Source: Omphalotus guepiniiformis
Lineage: Eukaryota > Basidiomycota > Agaricomycetes > Agaricales > Omphalotaceae
Reading direction: 5' to 3'
Assembly: GCA_028554645.1 (NCBI GenBank)
Contig: JAQOOI010000064.1
Location: forward strand, 2,728,001-2,792,000
Length of the DNA: 64,000 nucleotides
Shown here: positions 1-11,192 of the stretch, piece by piece
How positions within the stretch are numbered: the stretch's first letter is position 1
Layout: every line of letters begins with the position of its first letter
Made by a program: the position numbers and the translations under genes
The notes under the pieces: generated by a model
The model's input: only the letters and a program-made list of their open reading frames with translations
Database searches by the model: none
Told to the model about the DNA's origin: nothing

Positions 1-170
1 GTTCGAGTGGTAGCAAAATGGTAGTAATGAGTTGAGGGCAGGCCTGCTGAATAAGCGATCCTCACGCATTGGCATCGTGTATTAGTCACTCACTTTCCAG
101 TCCACCAAACTCTGAATTCACGGCTTCAATAAACCATGTAACTTCTCTCATACCCACCATTCACGCTCCA

Positions 171-1447
171 ATGTCCTCCCAAAAAGCCCTCTTCCTCGAA
201 TCCTTCCATGGATCCTTTTCTCTACGCACAAGACCAATTCCATCACCCAAACCGGGCGAACTGTTGATTAAAATCCGCGCATACGGGTTAAACCCGATTG
301 ATTGGAAAGTCCAAGCGTTAGATTTCTCTCACTACGTCAAGGATTATCCTGCGGTTCTGGGGAGTGATGTTGCTGGGGATGTAGTGGAGGTTGGAGAGGG
401 TGTAGAGGGGTGGGCGAAAGGCGATCGTGTGTGAGTGATCGTTCATTGGGATGGGAGTCATTGTTTAAGAGTGAAGAGGCAGGTTTTTTCAGGGATGGTT
501 TGGTAGTAATGACTATGCTGCATATCAAGAGTATACTCTCGTCTCTGCTGATTTAGTAGCCAGAGTAAGCACATTCGAGTCTTGGAATCAAAAAGTCAAT
601 TATAATTAATCTTCTATGTAGATACCCGAACGCTTTACATATTCCCAAGCTGCGACGATACCGGTTGCTTATGTTGCAGCTGCTTTTGGTCTTTTGGCTC
701 CCAGTCCTCTGGGAGCAGGCCTCAATCCAACGTTCGACCCAACGATCAAGTTCACTGGACAGGCCGCGCTTGTCATCGGAGGTAGTACGACCGTTGGCCA
801 ATACAGTAAGCAATTACTTGTTCAAATTCTTTCAGTACTTATGTCTTCGACACGATTCAACTTCTCAAGTATCTTGAGTTCAACCCAATCATCGCCTACG
901 CGTCAAACCACCAAACCAGGGTCTCGTTCCTCCGCTCCCTCGGTGCGACGGATATTATTGACAGAAAGTCAGTACCACTCGAGGGCCTTGATTCCGCTGT
1001 GAAGGATATCACAACTGCTCCGGTCAAAGTAGTTTTCGACACCGTTGCAACTAAGGACTCGAGACAGGCGGGGTACGCGTGTGTTCCGGAGGGAGGATAT
1101 CTCATCTCTACGCTTCCCACCAATAAGATCCCGATTGAGGAGCACGATAATAAAGCATATAGCTTTGTCGGCGTGCAAGGTATCGTACATCTTCCCGGCC
1201 GGCAGGAGTTCGGTCGAGAAATGTATAAACATCTTGAGAAGTTTGTCGAAGATGGGGTTATAGTGGTAAGTGGCCATTTCTTTCGGTGAATGGTGTCGGG
1301 GGGCTGATACGTTGTGAATGTGAACAGCCCGCTCCGGTGGAGGAGTTGCCTCGCGGGTTGAATGGGATCGTTGATGGGTTAGAGAGATTGAAGCAGGGTC
1401 AAGTGAGTGGGGTGAAGTTAGTTGGTCATCCTGATGATACGATATAG
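171..1447 (+). CDS. ToxD-like zinc-binding-dehydrogenase-family oxidoreductase, possibly broken
   Basis: Medium-chain dehydrogenase/reductase of the fungal ToxD/trans-enoyl-reductase type, predicted NAD(P)H-dependent and cytosolic; substrate unknown. The start MSSQKALFLE aligns with the start of the paralogue at 59094. Exons are about 171-430, 493-564, 622-805, 853-1265 and 1328-1447. A GroES-like domain contains GLNPIDWKVQ and VLGSDVAGDVVEVGEG. The Rossmann part has LVIGGSTTVGQY, then SLGATDIIDR and AGYACVPEGGYL. The C-terminus is GVKLVGHPDDTI. Catalytic-zinc ligands are not obvious, as usual for this group. The intron after VGQY has a good GTAAGC donor, but no AG acceptor restores the frame of IQLLKYLEF; the only upstream AG (about 836) gives a frame that stops near 1002. 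The gene may therefore be a recent pseudogene or use a non-canonical site. Confidence 0.75.
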
Positions 1448-2234
1448 GGAATTTATATATCCCACTTCAACTTCTGCTCGATTCTTGAACAACGTACTTC
1501 TTCCGAGCGAAACATCGTCTGGCGTAGCGTCAAGCCTAAAGCTTAAGATGACTTGGACAACCGGAAGTCGATTCTGGTTCTGGCGGTAACCCCTCTCTGG
1601 ATGAGTACAAAGGCCTAGAGCGATACACCTCCAGCGAGTACGGAGATATGTCAGGATACGTCCCGCGACTTGCGGTTACCACTCAAGTCTCAAGGTCCGA
1701 CTCGTGCTCGAATTGGCCTTCAATCCAGAGCTCAGACTGAAATGTTTTCTCGGCACTTATAGTCCGCTTCCTGGCAAACGGACATGACGAGAAAGACTCA
1801 TTATAAGGAGTACGGTGGATGTTTGAGGCAACCTTCGACCGCTTTCGGCGACTGATACCGTAAGAAATTCCAAAGTGTTCAGGTGACTCGTTCAAACCCA
1901 GAGTGCTATACACTTGCTTTACTCGCGTGAGTACCAGGTGAGTACTGCCCCCGGACCTGTCGCCTTCAGGAAGAATGAAAGTATCCCGATATGTGGAGTC
2001 TTCGAACGGTGGTCTCTGCCCTTTGTGCGACCACTCCGGCGCTTTCTCCAGGCTTTCTCTGTCTCTTGATCACTTTTTCTCGTATTACTTGACGTAAACC
2101 TCGATGAACAGTGCGGCCAGAGGTCTCTAGAAGCATAAGTCATGGGACAGAGCGGCATGCTTGAGCCTTGTTCAATTGCGATGATTTTCGGTCATCCTTG
2201 CCCTTGGTCTTCCTTTGGTCGCTCATGGTCATGG
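1448..2234. other. Intergenic region
   Basis: No supported gene. Short minus-strand open frames between about 1683 and 2158 have no recognisable motifs or consistent splice structure. The right part is the promoter region of the cerato-platanin gene. Confidence 0.5.
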
Positions 2235-2241
2235 TATAAAA
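2235..2241 (+). promoter_or_regulatory. TATA box upstream of cerato-platanin gene
   Basis: TATAAAA lies about 105 bp upstream of the ATG at 2343, in a pyrimidine-rich leader. A strong TATA box fits a highly expressed secreted protein. Confidence 0.6.
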
Positions 2242-2342
2242 GCCTCAGTGGAGGAGGGCTCAAGATCCTCAGCATCTACTTCAGTAGTGTTTCTCCTCCT
2301 GTTCAAGTTTCTGCAGTACCACGACCAATCTCACATCCAGAT

Positions 2343-2780
2343 ATGCAGTTCACATCCCTCCTCGTTTCCCTCACTCTCGCTCTCCTCCCCGTTTACAGCG
2401 GTGCTACCCTCCTTCAGTACGACAACCACTACGATGACCCTAACGGCTCGCTTTCCACCGTAGCTTGTTCCGACGGAGCCAACGGTCTCCTAACGAAAGG
2501 CTTCACGACCTTTGGATCACTTCCTACTTTCCCTAATATCGGTGCAGCTGATGCCGTTGCTGGATGGAACTCAACCAACTGTGGGACATGTTGGCAAATT
2601 TCGTATACGAATGCTGATGGGACGACGAAGACGATTAATGTCATTGCTGTTGATCATGCGGGATCTGGGTTTAATGTTGCGCAGGAGGCGATGGATACGT
2701 TGACGGAGGGTAATGCGGTTGCGTTTGGAGCTGTTCAGGTCAATTCGCACCAGGTTGATAAGTCGGTTTGTGGTTTGTGA
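2343..2780 (+). CDS. Cerato-platanin family secreted protein
   Basis: Small secreted cysteine-containing protein of 145 residues, the usual length for cerato-platanins, which bind chitin oligomers and act at hyphal surfaces and in host or substrate interaction. The start at 2343 gives a signal peptide (MQFTSLLVSLTLALLP, cleavage near YSGA). The mature part begins LLQYDNHYDDPNGSL and has four cysteines (VACSDG, NCGTC with two, SVCGL), matching the two disulfides of the family. The double-psi barrel core includes GWNSTNCGTCWQISY and the region INVIAVDHAG. Single exon here. A longer open frame upstream (from 2142) is leader sequence and would remove the signal peptide from the N-terminus. Confidence 0.93.
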   Translation: MQFTSLLVSLTLALLPVYSGATLLQYDNHYDDPNGSLSTVACSDGANGLLTKGFTTFGSLPTFPNIGAADAVAGWNSTNCGTCWQISYTNADGTTKTINVIAVDHAGSGFNVAQEAMDTLTEGNAVAFGAVQVNSHQVDKSVCGL

Positions 2781-3852
2781 AGGAAAGGTGATTATCGTAT
2801 TGTAAACTTTCTGCACCTAAAATTAACTTACTCTATAGATAGATAGAACACTTGACTCATTCTTACGGATGAGTGGGCGCGATTTGTTTGGCGATGGGCG
2901 CGGTTTTGAAGAAGGATATGAACGGACTTTGGCATTTAATTATGCTATTTTTGGACTTTGCATAAGAAAATCTTTGGACTTTTAACTGTTGTAATGGCAT
3001 GACTGTGTGATGTTCTTAGCTAGTTTGCAGGTGCATTATTGTGTACTAAAACAAAAGTTTATATGATGAAGACTCCTTTGGAAATGATACATAGTAAGAA
3101 TATGGTGTTCTGATGGTGTTGCATACGTAGTGTGAGTATACGCGCGTCGCGCTCATAGTACGCGGCGCGGCGAGGCGGTTAACGCGACCTGTCACATGAT
3201 GCTTCTTTGGCCTTTCTCGTTCAAGTTGAAAAGATTGAAGCCTCCTTGTTGCGCCAGAATGTCTGTATTTCACCACAAAGTTCGTATCCCCAAGTCGAAA
3301 TAACAGTATCCCATCACAAATTTCGCCAACAGAACCGTGAACGTGTTCTCCGGCCTTAGAAACTCATTTTAGCCTCGAGCATCGTGCCTGCGCTTGGCAT
3401 GCCTAAGGAAATGTTTTGCAAGTTCGCTGAAGGATAGGATTGGAATTTCGAGTCGAGAGAACGTTCTACACGGCTGTGCGCTTACTGGAAAGCTATCAAA
3501 GGTATTCACTGGCAGTGTCTTGTTCAAGATCATTAGATTAACCCGCAAACCATTTTCATCACACAGATAGTTCCTGATAATTCGTGGCGAAAAATAGGCA
3601 ACTACATAGAAGCATTCCGCATACATTGCAGTTTGAATGTTGAACTTTATCCTCCTGAGGGTCCTGAAGAATCCGATGGATCAGATGGGAATTGTCAACC
3701 TCCCGTCGGTGCGGATGTGACGTTGGTGAGACATGACGCGGCTATGCGGTAAATGTTAAGTCAACAGCGGTTTCATTCCGTTTATTTATATATGCTCTCA
3801 ACTGCGCCCATGAACGACAATTCTCTCTCTATCATCTCCCTCGATTATCTGG
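2781..3852. other. Intergenic region
   Basis: No supported gene. It holds the 3' flank of the cerato-platanin gene and the promoter of the P450. A TTTATATATG stretch near 3785-3794, about 60 bp before the P450 start, may be its TATA element. Confidence 0.5.
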
Positions 3853-6134
3853 ATGATCATGCACGTCGTATCGCAGTCGTTGGTGACTGTCCTAGGAAGT
3901 TTCGTCGTCTATGCTTCTTATCTCTTATTCAAAATCGTATACAATGAGTTCACATCCTCCTTGCGTCACCTACCTGGTCCGAAGAATGGTAGTTTGCTGT
4001 ATGGGAATCTAAAGGATATCGTGCGTTTTGCGTTTTGCGTTTTTTGTTGTTACTCGTTTGATAGCTCATCCTCATTCTTTTGATGAAGGAATCCTCTGCT
4101 GTATTCGGAAATGGTGTTGAAACCTACGGAAAGACATTCAAGATCAGAACGCTATTTAGCGTACGACTGCTTTTCTATCCTCGAGTTTGGAACTCATATC
4201 TTGATTGGCGGATCTTCTATAGCGCAGCGTGTTGTTCACGTTGGACACGAAGGCCTTGAACCATATTTTGGTTAACAATTACGACTATCAGAGGCCTCGG
4301 ATGTCACAGTATTTCTTGAGCCGGGCTCTCGGAAATGGTCTGTTCATTACCATGTCAGGTGTAGTTGGTATGCTTAACAATTTTTGCAACAGGTATCTTG
4401 GTCACTGAAGAAGATAAACATAAACTTCAACGCAAAGTTATGGTAAATCGAACTGTTCTTAAACTCGATATAGGGAATTAATCGTTTCCCATTGTAGAAC
4501 CCCGCCTTTGGCCCGGCCCAGATTCGCGAGTTGACTGAGATTTTTGTGGACAAATCTGTTCAGGTCGGTGTTAACATCTAGTAGTAGAAAGTTTCGGAAA
4601 GACTGAGTTAGTCGATGTTCCTAGTTGAGGGATCTCTGGTCATCGCAAGTGGACAACGCGGGAGGCTCTGCACAAATTGAAGTGTTATCGTGGCTGAATA
4701 AAATGACATTAGACGTTATCGGCCTCGCAGGTGAGTACTTTCCTCATACACTTGTAATTTTCATTTTAATCGATGCGATCTTGAAAGGATTCAACTATCA
4801 ATTCAATGCGTTGAACCCAGAAGGGGAAACTAACGAACTTAGCAAAGCTTTTTCAGCTGTTGGAGGTAGAAGAACTCGTTGGTCACGTCTCATGCTTATG
4901 CTTCAAGCAAACTTTCCTCTCTTGCGGATCATCGTGAGTTGGTTCTCGTTCCCATTTAGCGGTGGCTGACTTTGTTTTCAATTTCGTTCAGCCTAACGAG
5001 GGAGGTTCTGCTTTACGCGAATCAAGACAAACGATGAACAGGATTGGTCAACAGTTGCTTAGCGATAGTAAAAAGTCGTTGACTGGAACAGGGGAAAAGG
5101 GTGATAATTGGGGAGCGAAGGATCTGCTGTCATGCTTGGTTAAATCGAATATGAGCACGGAGCTGCCCGAAAATCAGCGTATGAACGACGAGGATGTTGT
5201 AGCCCGTACGTCTAACATTGGCCAGACTACGCGTGTGTCCGGATGCTGATACATTTACCTCTGTTGTAGAGGTGCCCACTTTCTTCATCGCTGGCCATGA
5301 CACCACGTCAACTGGAACAACTTGGGCATTGTACGCACTTTCTCAGAACAAAAGCGTCCAGGAAAAGCTACGCGAGGAGCTTTTGGCTAAGAATACCGAG
5401 AATCCTACGATGGATGAGTTGAATTCGCTTCATTACCTCGATCTGGTTGTTCGTGAAACGTTGCGGTTCTATGCGCCTGTTCCTTTTGTGTCGCGAGTGG
5501 CGATGAAAGATGATTTCTTGCCGCTTAATACACCTGTTACGGATGTTCGTGGTGTTGTGCATGATAGTATTCGGTATGTGATATTGATGTGGTTCTTCAG
5601 GAACTGATACAAATACATTTGCGTATCTATATAGGGTTCAGAAAGGTCAACAGATATTAGTTCCTATCGTTGCGCTGAACAGGGATAAAAGTATTTGGGG
5701 ACCTGATGCGGACGAGTTCAAGTGAGTGTTTCTGACCAACTCACGAATCCCAACGTGCTAAATAAGGATTTGCTTTACACAGACCCGAACGTTGGGAGAG
5801 TCTTCCGGAATCTGTTTCTTCCGTCCCTGGTGTATACGGAAATATGCTTACCTTCTTGGGAGGTGCTCGTGCTTGTATTGGATGGAGATTTTCTCTTGTA
5901 GAGTGAGTACATCACACCTGTTCTCGAAGGATGAATCCGACTGATTGGATATATTTGGTGTATCATAGAATGAAAGCTTTGCTCTTCATCTTGATTCGCT
6001 CGTTTGAATTTGAACTTGCAGTCGGGAAGGATGATATCACTCACAAGACCGAGGTCGTGCAAAAACCTGTGCTTAAAAGTCAACCGGATCGTGGTACTCA
6101 ACTCCCTTTGATGGTGAAGTCTTACCAAGGGTAG
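3853..6134 (+). CDS. Cytochrome P450 monooxygenase
   Basis: Membrane-anchored, heme-thiolate monooxygenase expected at the ER with a CPR partner; substrate unknown. The N-terminus (from 3853 or the in-frame ATG at 3859) is one hydrophobic anchor followed by the hinge [17 protein letters not shown]. About a dozen exons join with 50-70 nt GT-AG introns. Diagnostic motifs: the I-helix [12 protein letters not shown] (near 5280), ExxR in the K-helix as VVRETLRF (near 5450), PERW (near 5790) and the heme loop [13 protein letters not shown] (near 5855) with the cysteine thiolate. The last exon codes for [16 protein letters not shown] and ends [13 protein letters not shown]. All key residues are present, so the gene looks intact. 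The CYP family cannot be assigned by eye. Its neighbours are other redox genes. Confidence 0.93.
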
Positions 6135-6864
6135 TAAGCAAATTTATATCTACTCCTCTTATGGTCGGTGTCATGTTTGTTGGCGCAGTAAGCGAACGTA
6201 GGAATGAGAATCGGGTTCGATGTAGGAAATTTGATTTGGGGAATGGTTTGTTTCATAAGTTTCTTTCGATACATGGTTTATTTTTTGTGCTTTTTTTTCT
6301 GCTTCGTGATGTGTGGTCTATTGTACATTAATGAATTCGTAATCTCGAGATTTTCGGCATGCGATTCGGGTGAGAGTTACTTACGCGTGATGTAACGCGA
6401 TGTGTTCTTTCTTCAAACTTACACCCATCCATCGACGCTATTACACAACTCTACACTGAATGAATCAGCTCTGCAAAGCTTTACGAATGTTTTTCAAAGC
6501 AACAAAGCCGCAACTGTATTATTCGATACGTCATCTGCCGTGTGCAGTGGGCACTAGACTGGGAGATTTACAAGAATTTTCGGAGCCTTAGCTCAGAGTC
6601 GAGTCAGTCTTCGATTTATCATTTCCCACTGGAATTTGGCAGCTTTGCCAGAAGTACGCGTGGTTGTTCTGCCGTGGACCTGAAAATCTATTCTACCCAA
6701 TCTTCAAGGCTTCGATTCCCATGGATGTGGATGGACCGAGTCGTAGGCGCAGGTGGAAAACAAAATCAATTTAATCGTGGTATAAAAGGCCATCGTATCC
6801 GGATGTGTTCGTTCGTATCCATCCTAGCTCTAACTGGTACTTACCCCCCACGAAACAAAACATA
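6135..6864. other. Intergenic region with TATA box
   Basis: P450 3' flank and promoter of the downstream SDR. A TATAAAAGGC element at 6781-6790 lies about 84 bp before the SDR start at 6865. A 107-codon open frame across it has no recognisable features and is taken as chance. Confidence 0.5.
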
Positions 6865-8317
6865 ATGTCTACTCCTCAAATCGATCTAAATGAAGTACGC
6901 GCGAATAATCTGTTTAATCTTCAGGGTGTAGTTGCGGTTGTTACTGGTGGTGGAAGTGTGAGTGCGAACCTCAATACTCGATTCTCGATTCTCGAAACAC
7001 TACGTCCTGTGGTAATGGTGATGGTTCGCGTCGATTGACTTGTTTTTGTTCTTGTTTTACAGGGAATTGGGTTAATGATTAGCTCGACTTTAGTAGTCAA
7101 CGGCGCAAAAGTTTATATCATTGGACCAAAGCAGTCGGATCTTGATAGGTGAGTGAGCCTTCGCATCGCATCTCTTTCTCTCTCTCGCGCGCCGCGATAG
7201 GCCTCTGACTTCTGGCTTGTGAATTAGAATCGCGCAGATTTACAATGACGCTGTTAAGAATGTTCCAGGAAGTGGAGAGATGGTTGGTTTAGAAGGAGAT
7301 ATCAGCTCAAAGGTGCACTGCAGTACACTTCTCCCTAACCCTTCCTCCCTTTCTCCCTTTTACTCACCACACCATCCCCCCCCCTCCCCCTCTCGCAGAC
7401 CGAAGCCAAACGCCTCTCAAACGAAATAACCTCCCGCGAAAAATACATAACAGTCCTATTCAACAACGCAGGTATCCAAGGAGGTCAATTCACACCACCA
7501 ACCACACACACAGCATCATCATACGTCTCTGCATTCTTCGATGATATCAAGGAAGAAGATTTCAATAGAGTCATTAATACGAACGCAGTGGGAGCTTATT
7601 GGATGACGTTTGCCTTTTTACCGTTGCTTGAAAAGTGGAAAATGGCGGATGAGGAGGTTACGAAGAGGTTTGTACCGCAGGTTGTGATGACGAGTAGTAT
7701 GAATGGGTGGACAAAGGTGAGTTTGGGGGCTCGGTGAACTTGGGGGCATCCTGGTTGGAGTGCTGATGGGGTTTTTTTTTTTTTGATGTTGTGATAGGAT
7801 TCTGCAACGTCAGGACGTTCATACCCTTACATGTTCAGTAAAAGCGCTATAGGGCACGCAACGTCGTCTCTTGCGCATGAGCTTCTCCCCTTGGGCATTC
7901 GCGTGAATGGAATCGCTCCAGGTAAGCTTACCTGTGCCTCTGATAATCATACACACGTTCAAGCGAGTTGCAGGCGTCTTTCCAACAGAGGTAATACCTG
8001 TCCACAACTAGAAATCATTTCCCTATTGTCTAATTACTTTCTAGATGTCTATCCCTGGATACTCCAACGATGCAGGTGTCACGGTTGCCCCTCCTGGTCA
8101 TAATTGGGCGATGGACATTCCGACAGTACCGACCGGTGGAACACGACGTGATGTCGGTGCTGTTGCGTTGAGTCTTGTCGTAAATTGGTTTGTGAATGGG
8201 GAAACTGTGTTGGTTGACGGAGGGGTAAGTCGATTTACTGTCAATATCAGATAATTGTCGACTCAATCGTTGTTCGGTGAACGTCAGAGCTTGTTGAAGC
8301 ATCCCTCCTCGTATTGA
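6865..8317 (+). CDS. Short-chain dehydrogenase/reductase (RhlG-like fungal SDR)
   Basis: NAD(P)-dependent oxidoreductase of the classical SDR fold; substrate unknown. Seven or more exons. The cofactor motif TGGGSGIG is split by an intron after VTGGGS (donor 6958) and resumes at GIGLMIS (7070). VLFNNAGI is the NNAG motif (about 7460); VVMTSSMNGWTK holds the catalytic serine; YMFSK (about 7830) is the catalytic Tyr-x3-Lys. The following segment LGIRVNGIAPG is a typical SDR signature, and the C-terminus ends with VNGETVLVDGG then SLLKHPSSY. The small exon coding VFPTE between two introns near 7972-7990 completes the frame. Related to the SDR at 61170. Confidence 0.88.
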
Positions 8318-8861
8318 ATCAAGTCGCAAAAGAGCGTAATATATCTTTCATCCATACAGAAGTATCTGTCGTACAAGCAATGCTATCTATTTGTTTGCAT
8401 ATCAATCGTATAATAATAGCTAGACCAAGAATCGTACTAGATTCTTCTTCGCCAACGAGCGCTCGTCCGGGTCGTCGTCGTCGTCCCGAGCTGGTGAAGC
8501 TGGTGAAGGCAGGCCCATGATGGGTGTAAGAGGATTGGATGTCGAGGCGCACTCCGAAGAGTACGAGGCTGTTTTCACCAGAAGACCACCCAGCTAGAAA
8601 AAAAAGAGAGGGGAGTACAAGCCTTCAGCTGGTCATCGACAGCTCACCGACTAGCGTTTTTTTAAATAACCAACACCGATGCGCCAGTCCTCGACAACGC
8701 AGCCAAAGGGCTAGTACGTCCTAGGAAGAAGTCGTTGCTGGTGCCACTCTGGACAGTATAGACCATGTACTTGGGCCAATTACAAAGGAATAGGAAAAAT
8801 ATTGTTGAATGATGAAGCTTTGAAGAGTCGTGAATTTGAGAACAGAAATGTATGGTTAGCC
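8318..8861. other. Intergenic region
   Basis: 3' flank of the SDR gene. No coding region supported. Confidence 0.45.
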
Positions 8862-9130
8862 ATATATATGGCAGTCACCATCCATGCTGTTATTGTAAGC
8901 CCCCGAACCCATTGTAAACCCCCGAACCCACTCAATAGAAGTCATTATTTTTGAGAGCCCCCGAACCCAAAGCCAGTGCCATATAGCAGGCGCCACCCAT
9001 GCTATTTTACAAACCCCCGAGCCGTCACCACAGAAGTCAAGCGTCAAAAGTAGCCCCCGAGCCATCATCATAGAAGTCAAGCGTAGCCCCCGAGCCGTCA
9101 TCGATAATTATGATAGAAGTCAAGCGTCGC
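8862..9130. repeat. GC-rich mosaic minisatellite
   Basis: At least seven copies of a core AGCCCCCGARCC. Some are joined to the linker ATAGAAGTCAAGCGT, others to a longer unit with ATATGGCAGTCACCATCCAT or its variant. Spacing is irregular, so this is an interspersed mosaic rather than a clean tandem array. No open frame is maintained by the repeats. Confidence 0.8.
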
Positions 9131-9224
9131 AGCTGGTGTAACCCAAGCTGGAATCCCCCAGTGCCCACCCCCAGTGCCCACCATACATAGGTATAAATTA
9201 TATAAGAATAAAAATAAAAATGAG

Positions 9225-9330
9225 GTCCAAGTCCAAGCGCAAGTCCGAGTCCAAGTCCAAAAGAAAAAGAAGAAACAGAAGAAGAAAGGAAAGGAAAGAA
9301 AAGAAAGAAAAAGAGGTCCGAGTCCACAAG
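9225..9330. repeat. Polypurine low-complexity tract
   Basis: Imperfect AAG/AAAGG repeats on the + strand (about 9258-9315), preceded by degenerate CAAGTCCGAGTC hexamer-like repeats. The opposite strand gives long but meaningless Phe/Leu/Ser open frames. Confidence 0.75.
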
Positions 9331-9451
9331 CACAAAGCAAACAACAAAAAAAGCAAGCAAATATACCAAATATACACCATCTAGAGCACTCTGAATGAGT
9401 ACGGAGCAAAACTAACAAAGGCGAGATGAAAACGAACCTCGTCCTCGCCAT

Positions 9452-9877
9452 TTAAAACACACTCCTCATCGCCCTCCTCAACTTCCTCCCAACCTTCCCA
9501 AACACTTTCTTGAAACCTCTTGATGAACCAGACGAACGCTGTAAAGGGTCAGCACTAGTAGTAAAGGGAGAACTCACCACCTGTATATCTGTATTATCCT
9601 CGTTTCGCACAACCCTATATCCAAACTGTAACCTCATCAACTCCATCTTCATTTCCAGCCTAGAGATCTCAGCGTCAGCGACGAGAAGGAATGAATGAAG
9701 GAAGGAAGCTTGAAGGAAGGAAGGATGGATGGATGGATGAATGAAAGGAAGGACTTACAACGCTATTAATCTCGCTCGTCTAGCCATCTCCCTCTCATAC
9801 TCCTCACAGTTCATCCTCTCCAGCGCCTCCAAATACCTCTCGAAATTCGAAACACCCTCGCTCGTAGCAGAAGACAT
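9452..9877 (-). CDS. Small hypothetical protein, two exons
   Basis: Unrecognised. Exon 1 (9759-9877) begins MSSATSEGVSNFERYLEALE and continues with the charged run EEYEREMARRARLIAL. A GTAAGT donor and a CTAG acceptor define an intron at 9660-9758. Exon 2 (9452-9659) starts LEMKMELMRLQFGYRVV and ends in a basic tail GKVGRKLRRAMRSVF. Total 108 residues, probably helical/coiled-coil, with no membrane segment. The intron contains GGAA and GGAT tetranucleotide runs, and a GT dinucleotide run lies just upstream of the start (9900-9916). The in-frame junction and strong splice signals are the main support. Confidence 0.5.
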
Positions 9878-11192
9878 ATCTAAAGTAAAAGTAAAGTGCG
9901 TGTGTGTGTGTGTGTGGTATAACTTGTAAGACACTGGTAGATGTCAAAGTTAAGAGAAAGAGAGGAATGGGGGGAGGGAAAGCTCTTATACTCTCCCTCA
10001 GGGGCTATTTCCCACGTTCATTACATTCGTATAGGGACTGGTACTCTTGTTTGCTGGCTTTACCAAGAAGCAAGATAGGATTGAAGACGTTGAATGAATT
10101 CGTAAGAGTATTTGTTGGTGGTGCACTGAAGGACCGAACGAAGAGAGACCAGAGGTTGAATTCTCGACCGGGAAGAGATACAGAAGAATCGTGCACAGTT
10201 TTTGACCACAACTTGACTATATCATTCCCTCATCTTTTTTTAGTACCGAGCGAGTATTTCCGTATGCCTTGATTCGTGATTGATATACAGGTAGATACAG
10301 GTTATCTTGATATGAACCAGTCCAGGTATCGTACAACTATTGCATCTTGATCCTATGAACATACTCTCAACAGAGACATCTTGCGAGGTCCATTCTACCT
10401 TCAGACCTTCGACCCAAGCTAGCTTGCAGCATCTTCAATCTTCAGTTGTTCATCTTGTCAGACAGCCAGACAGCCGTTACGCCTCGTCTATCGATTGTCA
10501 GTCGCTCCGTCGCCCTGCCGATCACTTTTCATCCACTAGATTTCGCAGCAAAGTTGCCTGAGACAGTCCTATGTCACCGCGTCCGAGTGTTTACTTGAAT
10601 AGCATTGGAGACTACTTTAATAACTTGATAGCACCAAAAAAAGGCTAGAAGACCATGAGACGACGAAGCGAGCGAGAGAATATTTTCCTTGAAAAACGTT
10701 TCACAAACGAGCAGGGGGGGAGGGGGCGTCCGAGAGAGATGTGCGAAAGACATCGAATCGCGTCTGTTGAAGAATCCAATTGCAAGACCAGAACTACGCG
10801 TAAGCCAACCACAAGAACCAAGGGCACCACGATTCGGTAAAGAAATGGATCGGAGGTCCGAATTGAGTTGACCACCAAGCTTAAAGCAACTTCCAACATG
10901 ATCTCTAGGTGAAGAATCCAATTGCAACACCAGAACTACGCGTAAGTCAACCATAAAGACCAAGGGGGCACCACGAGTCCAACGCAACGGCCTCGAGCAG
11001 GGGGGTAAAGACTCGGAAATGCGAAATGACGTGAACAAGCTTGATTCAGCAACCTCCAACACGATTCTAGATTCCTCAGATGCGAGCTGCCACCTTCGAA
11101 GTTCGAGTTGTGTTTTTTCCTCCGAATCGACGATTTGCTTGAGTTTATAAACCATCAGTGGAACTGAAGCGCCTAGTAGCGATTGTATACGA
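9878..11192. other. Gene-poor region with duplicated segment
   Basis: No supported gene. The segment at 10769-10835 recurs at 10910-10977: both read GAAGAATCCAATTGCA followed by ACCAGAACTACGCGTAAG with few differences. A 211-codon minus-strand open frame spans these repeats and encodes the repeat twice; it has no domain and is not called. Confidence 0.5.
10769..10977. repeat. Direct repeat pair, about 67 bp, period about 141 bp
   Basis: Two direct copies (10769-10835 and 10910-10977) share GAAGAATCCAATTGCA, CCAGAACTACGCGTAAG and CCAAGGG...GCACCACGA in the same order with a few substitutions. Function unknown. Confidence 0.7.

Noticed and set aside
171..8317. Secondary-metabolite gene cluster (ToxD-like, P450, SDR)
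   Set aside because: No PKS, NRPS, terpene synthase or other core enzyme is present, and a cerato-platanin lies between the genes.
9037..9451. Overlapping Phe/Leu-rich minus-strand frames resembling membrane proteins
   Set aside because: They are the complement of a polypurine low-complexity tract.
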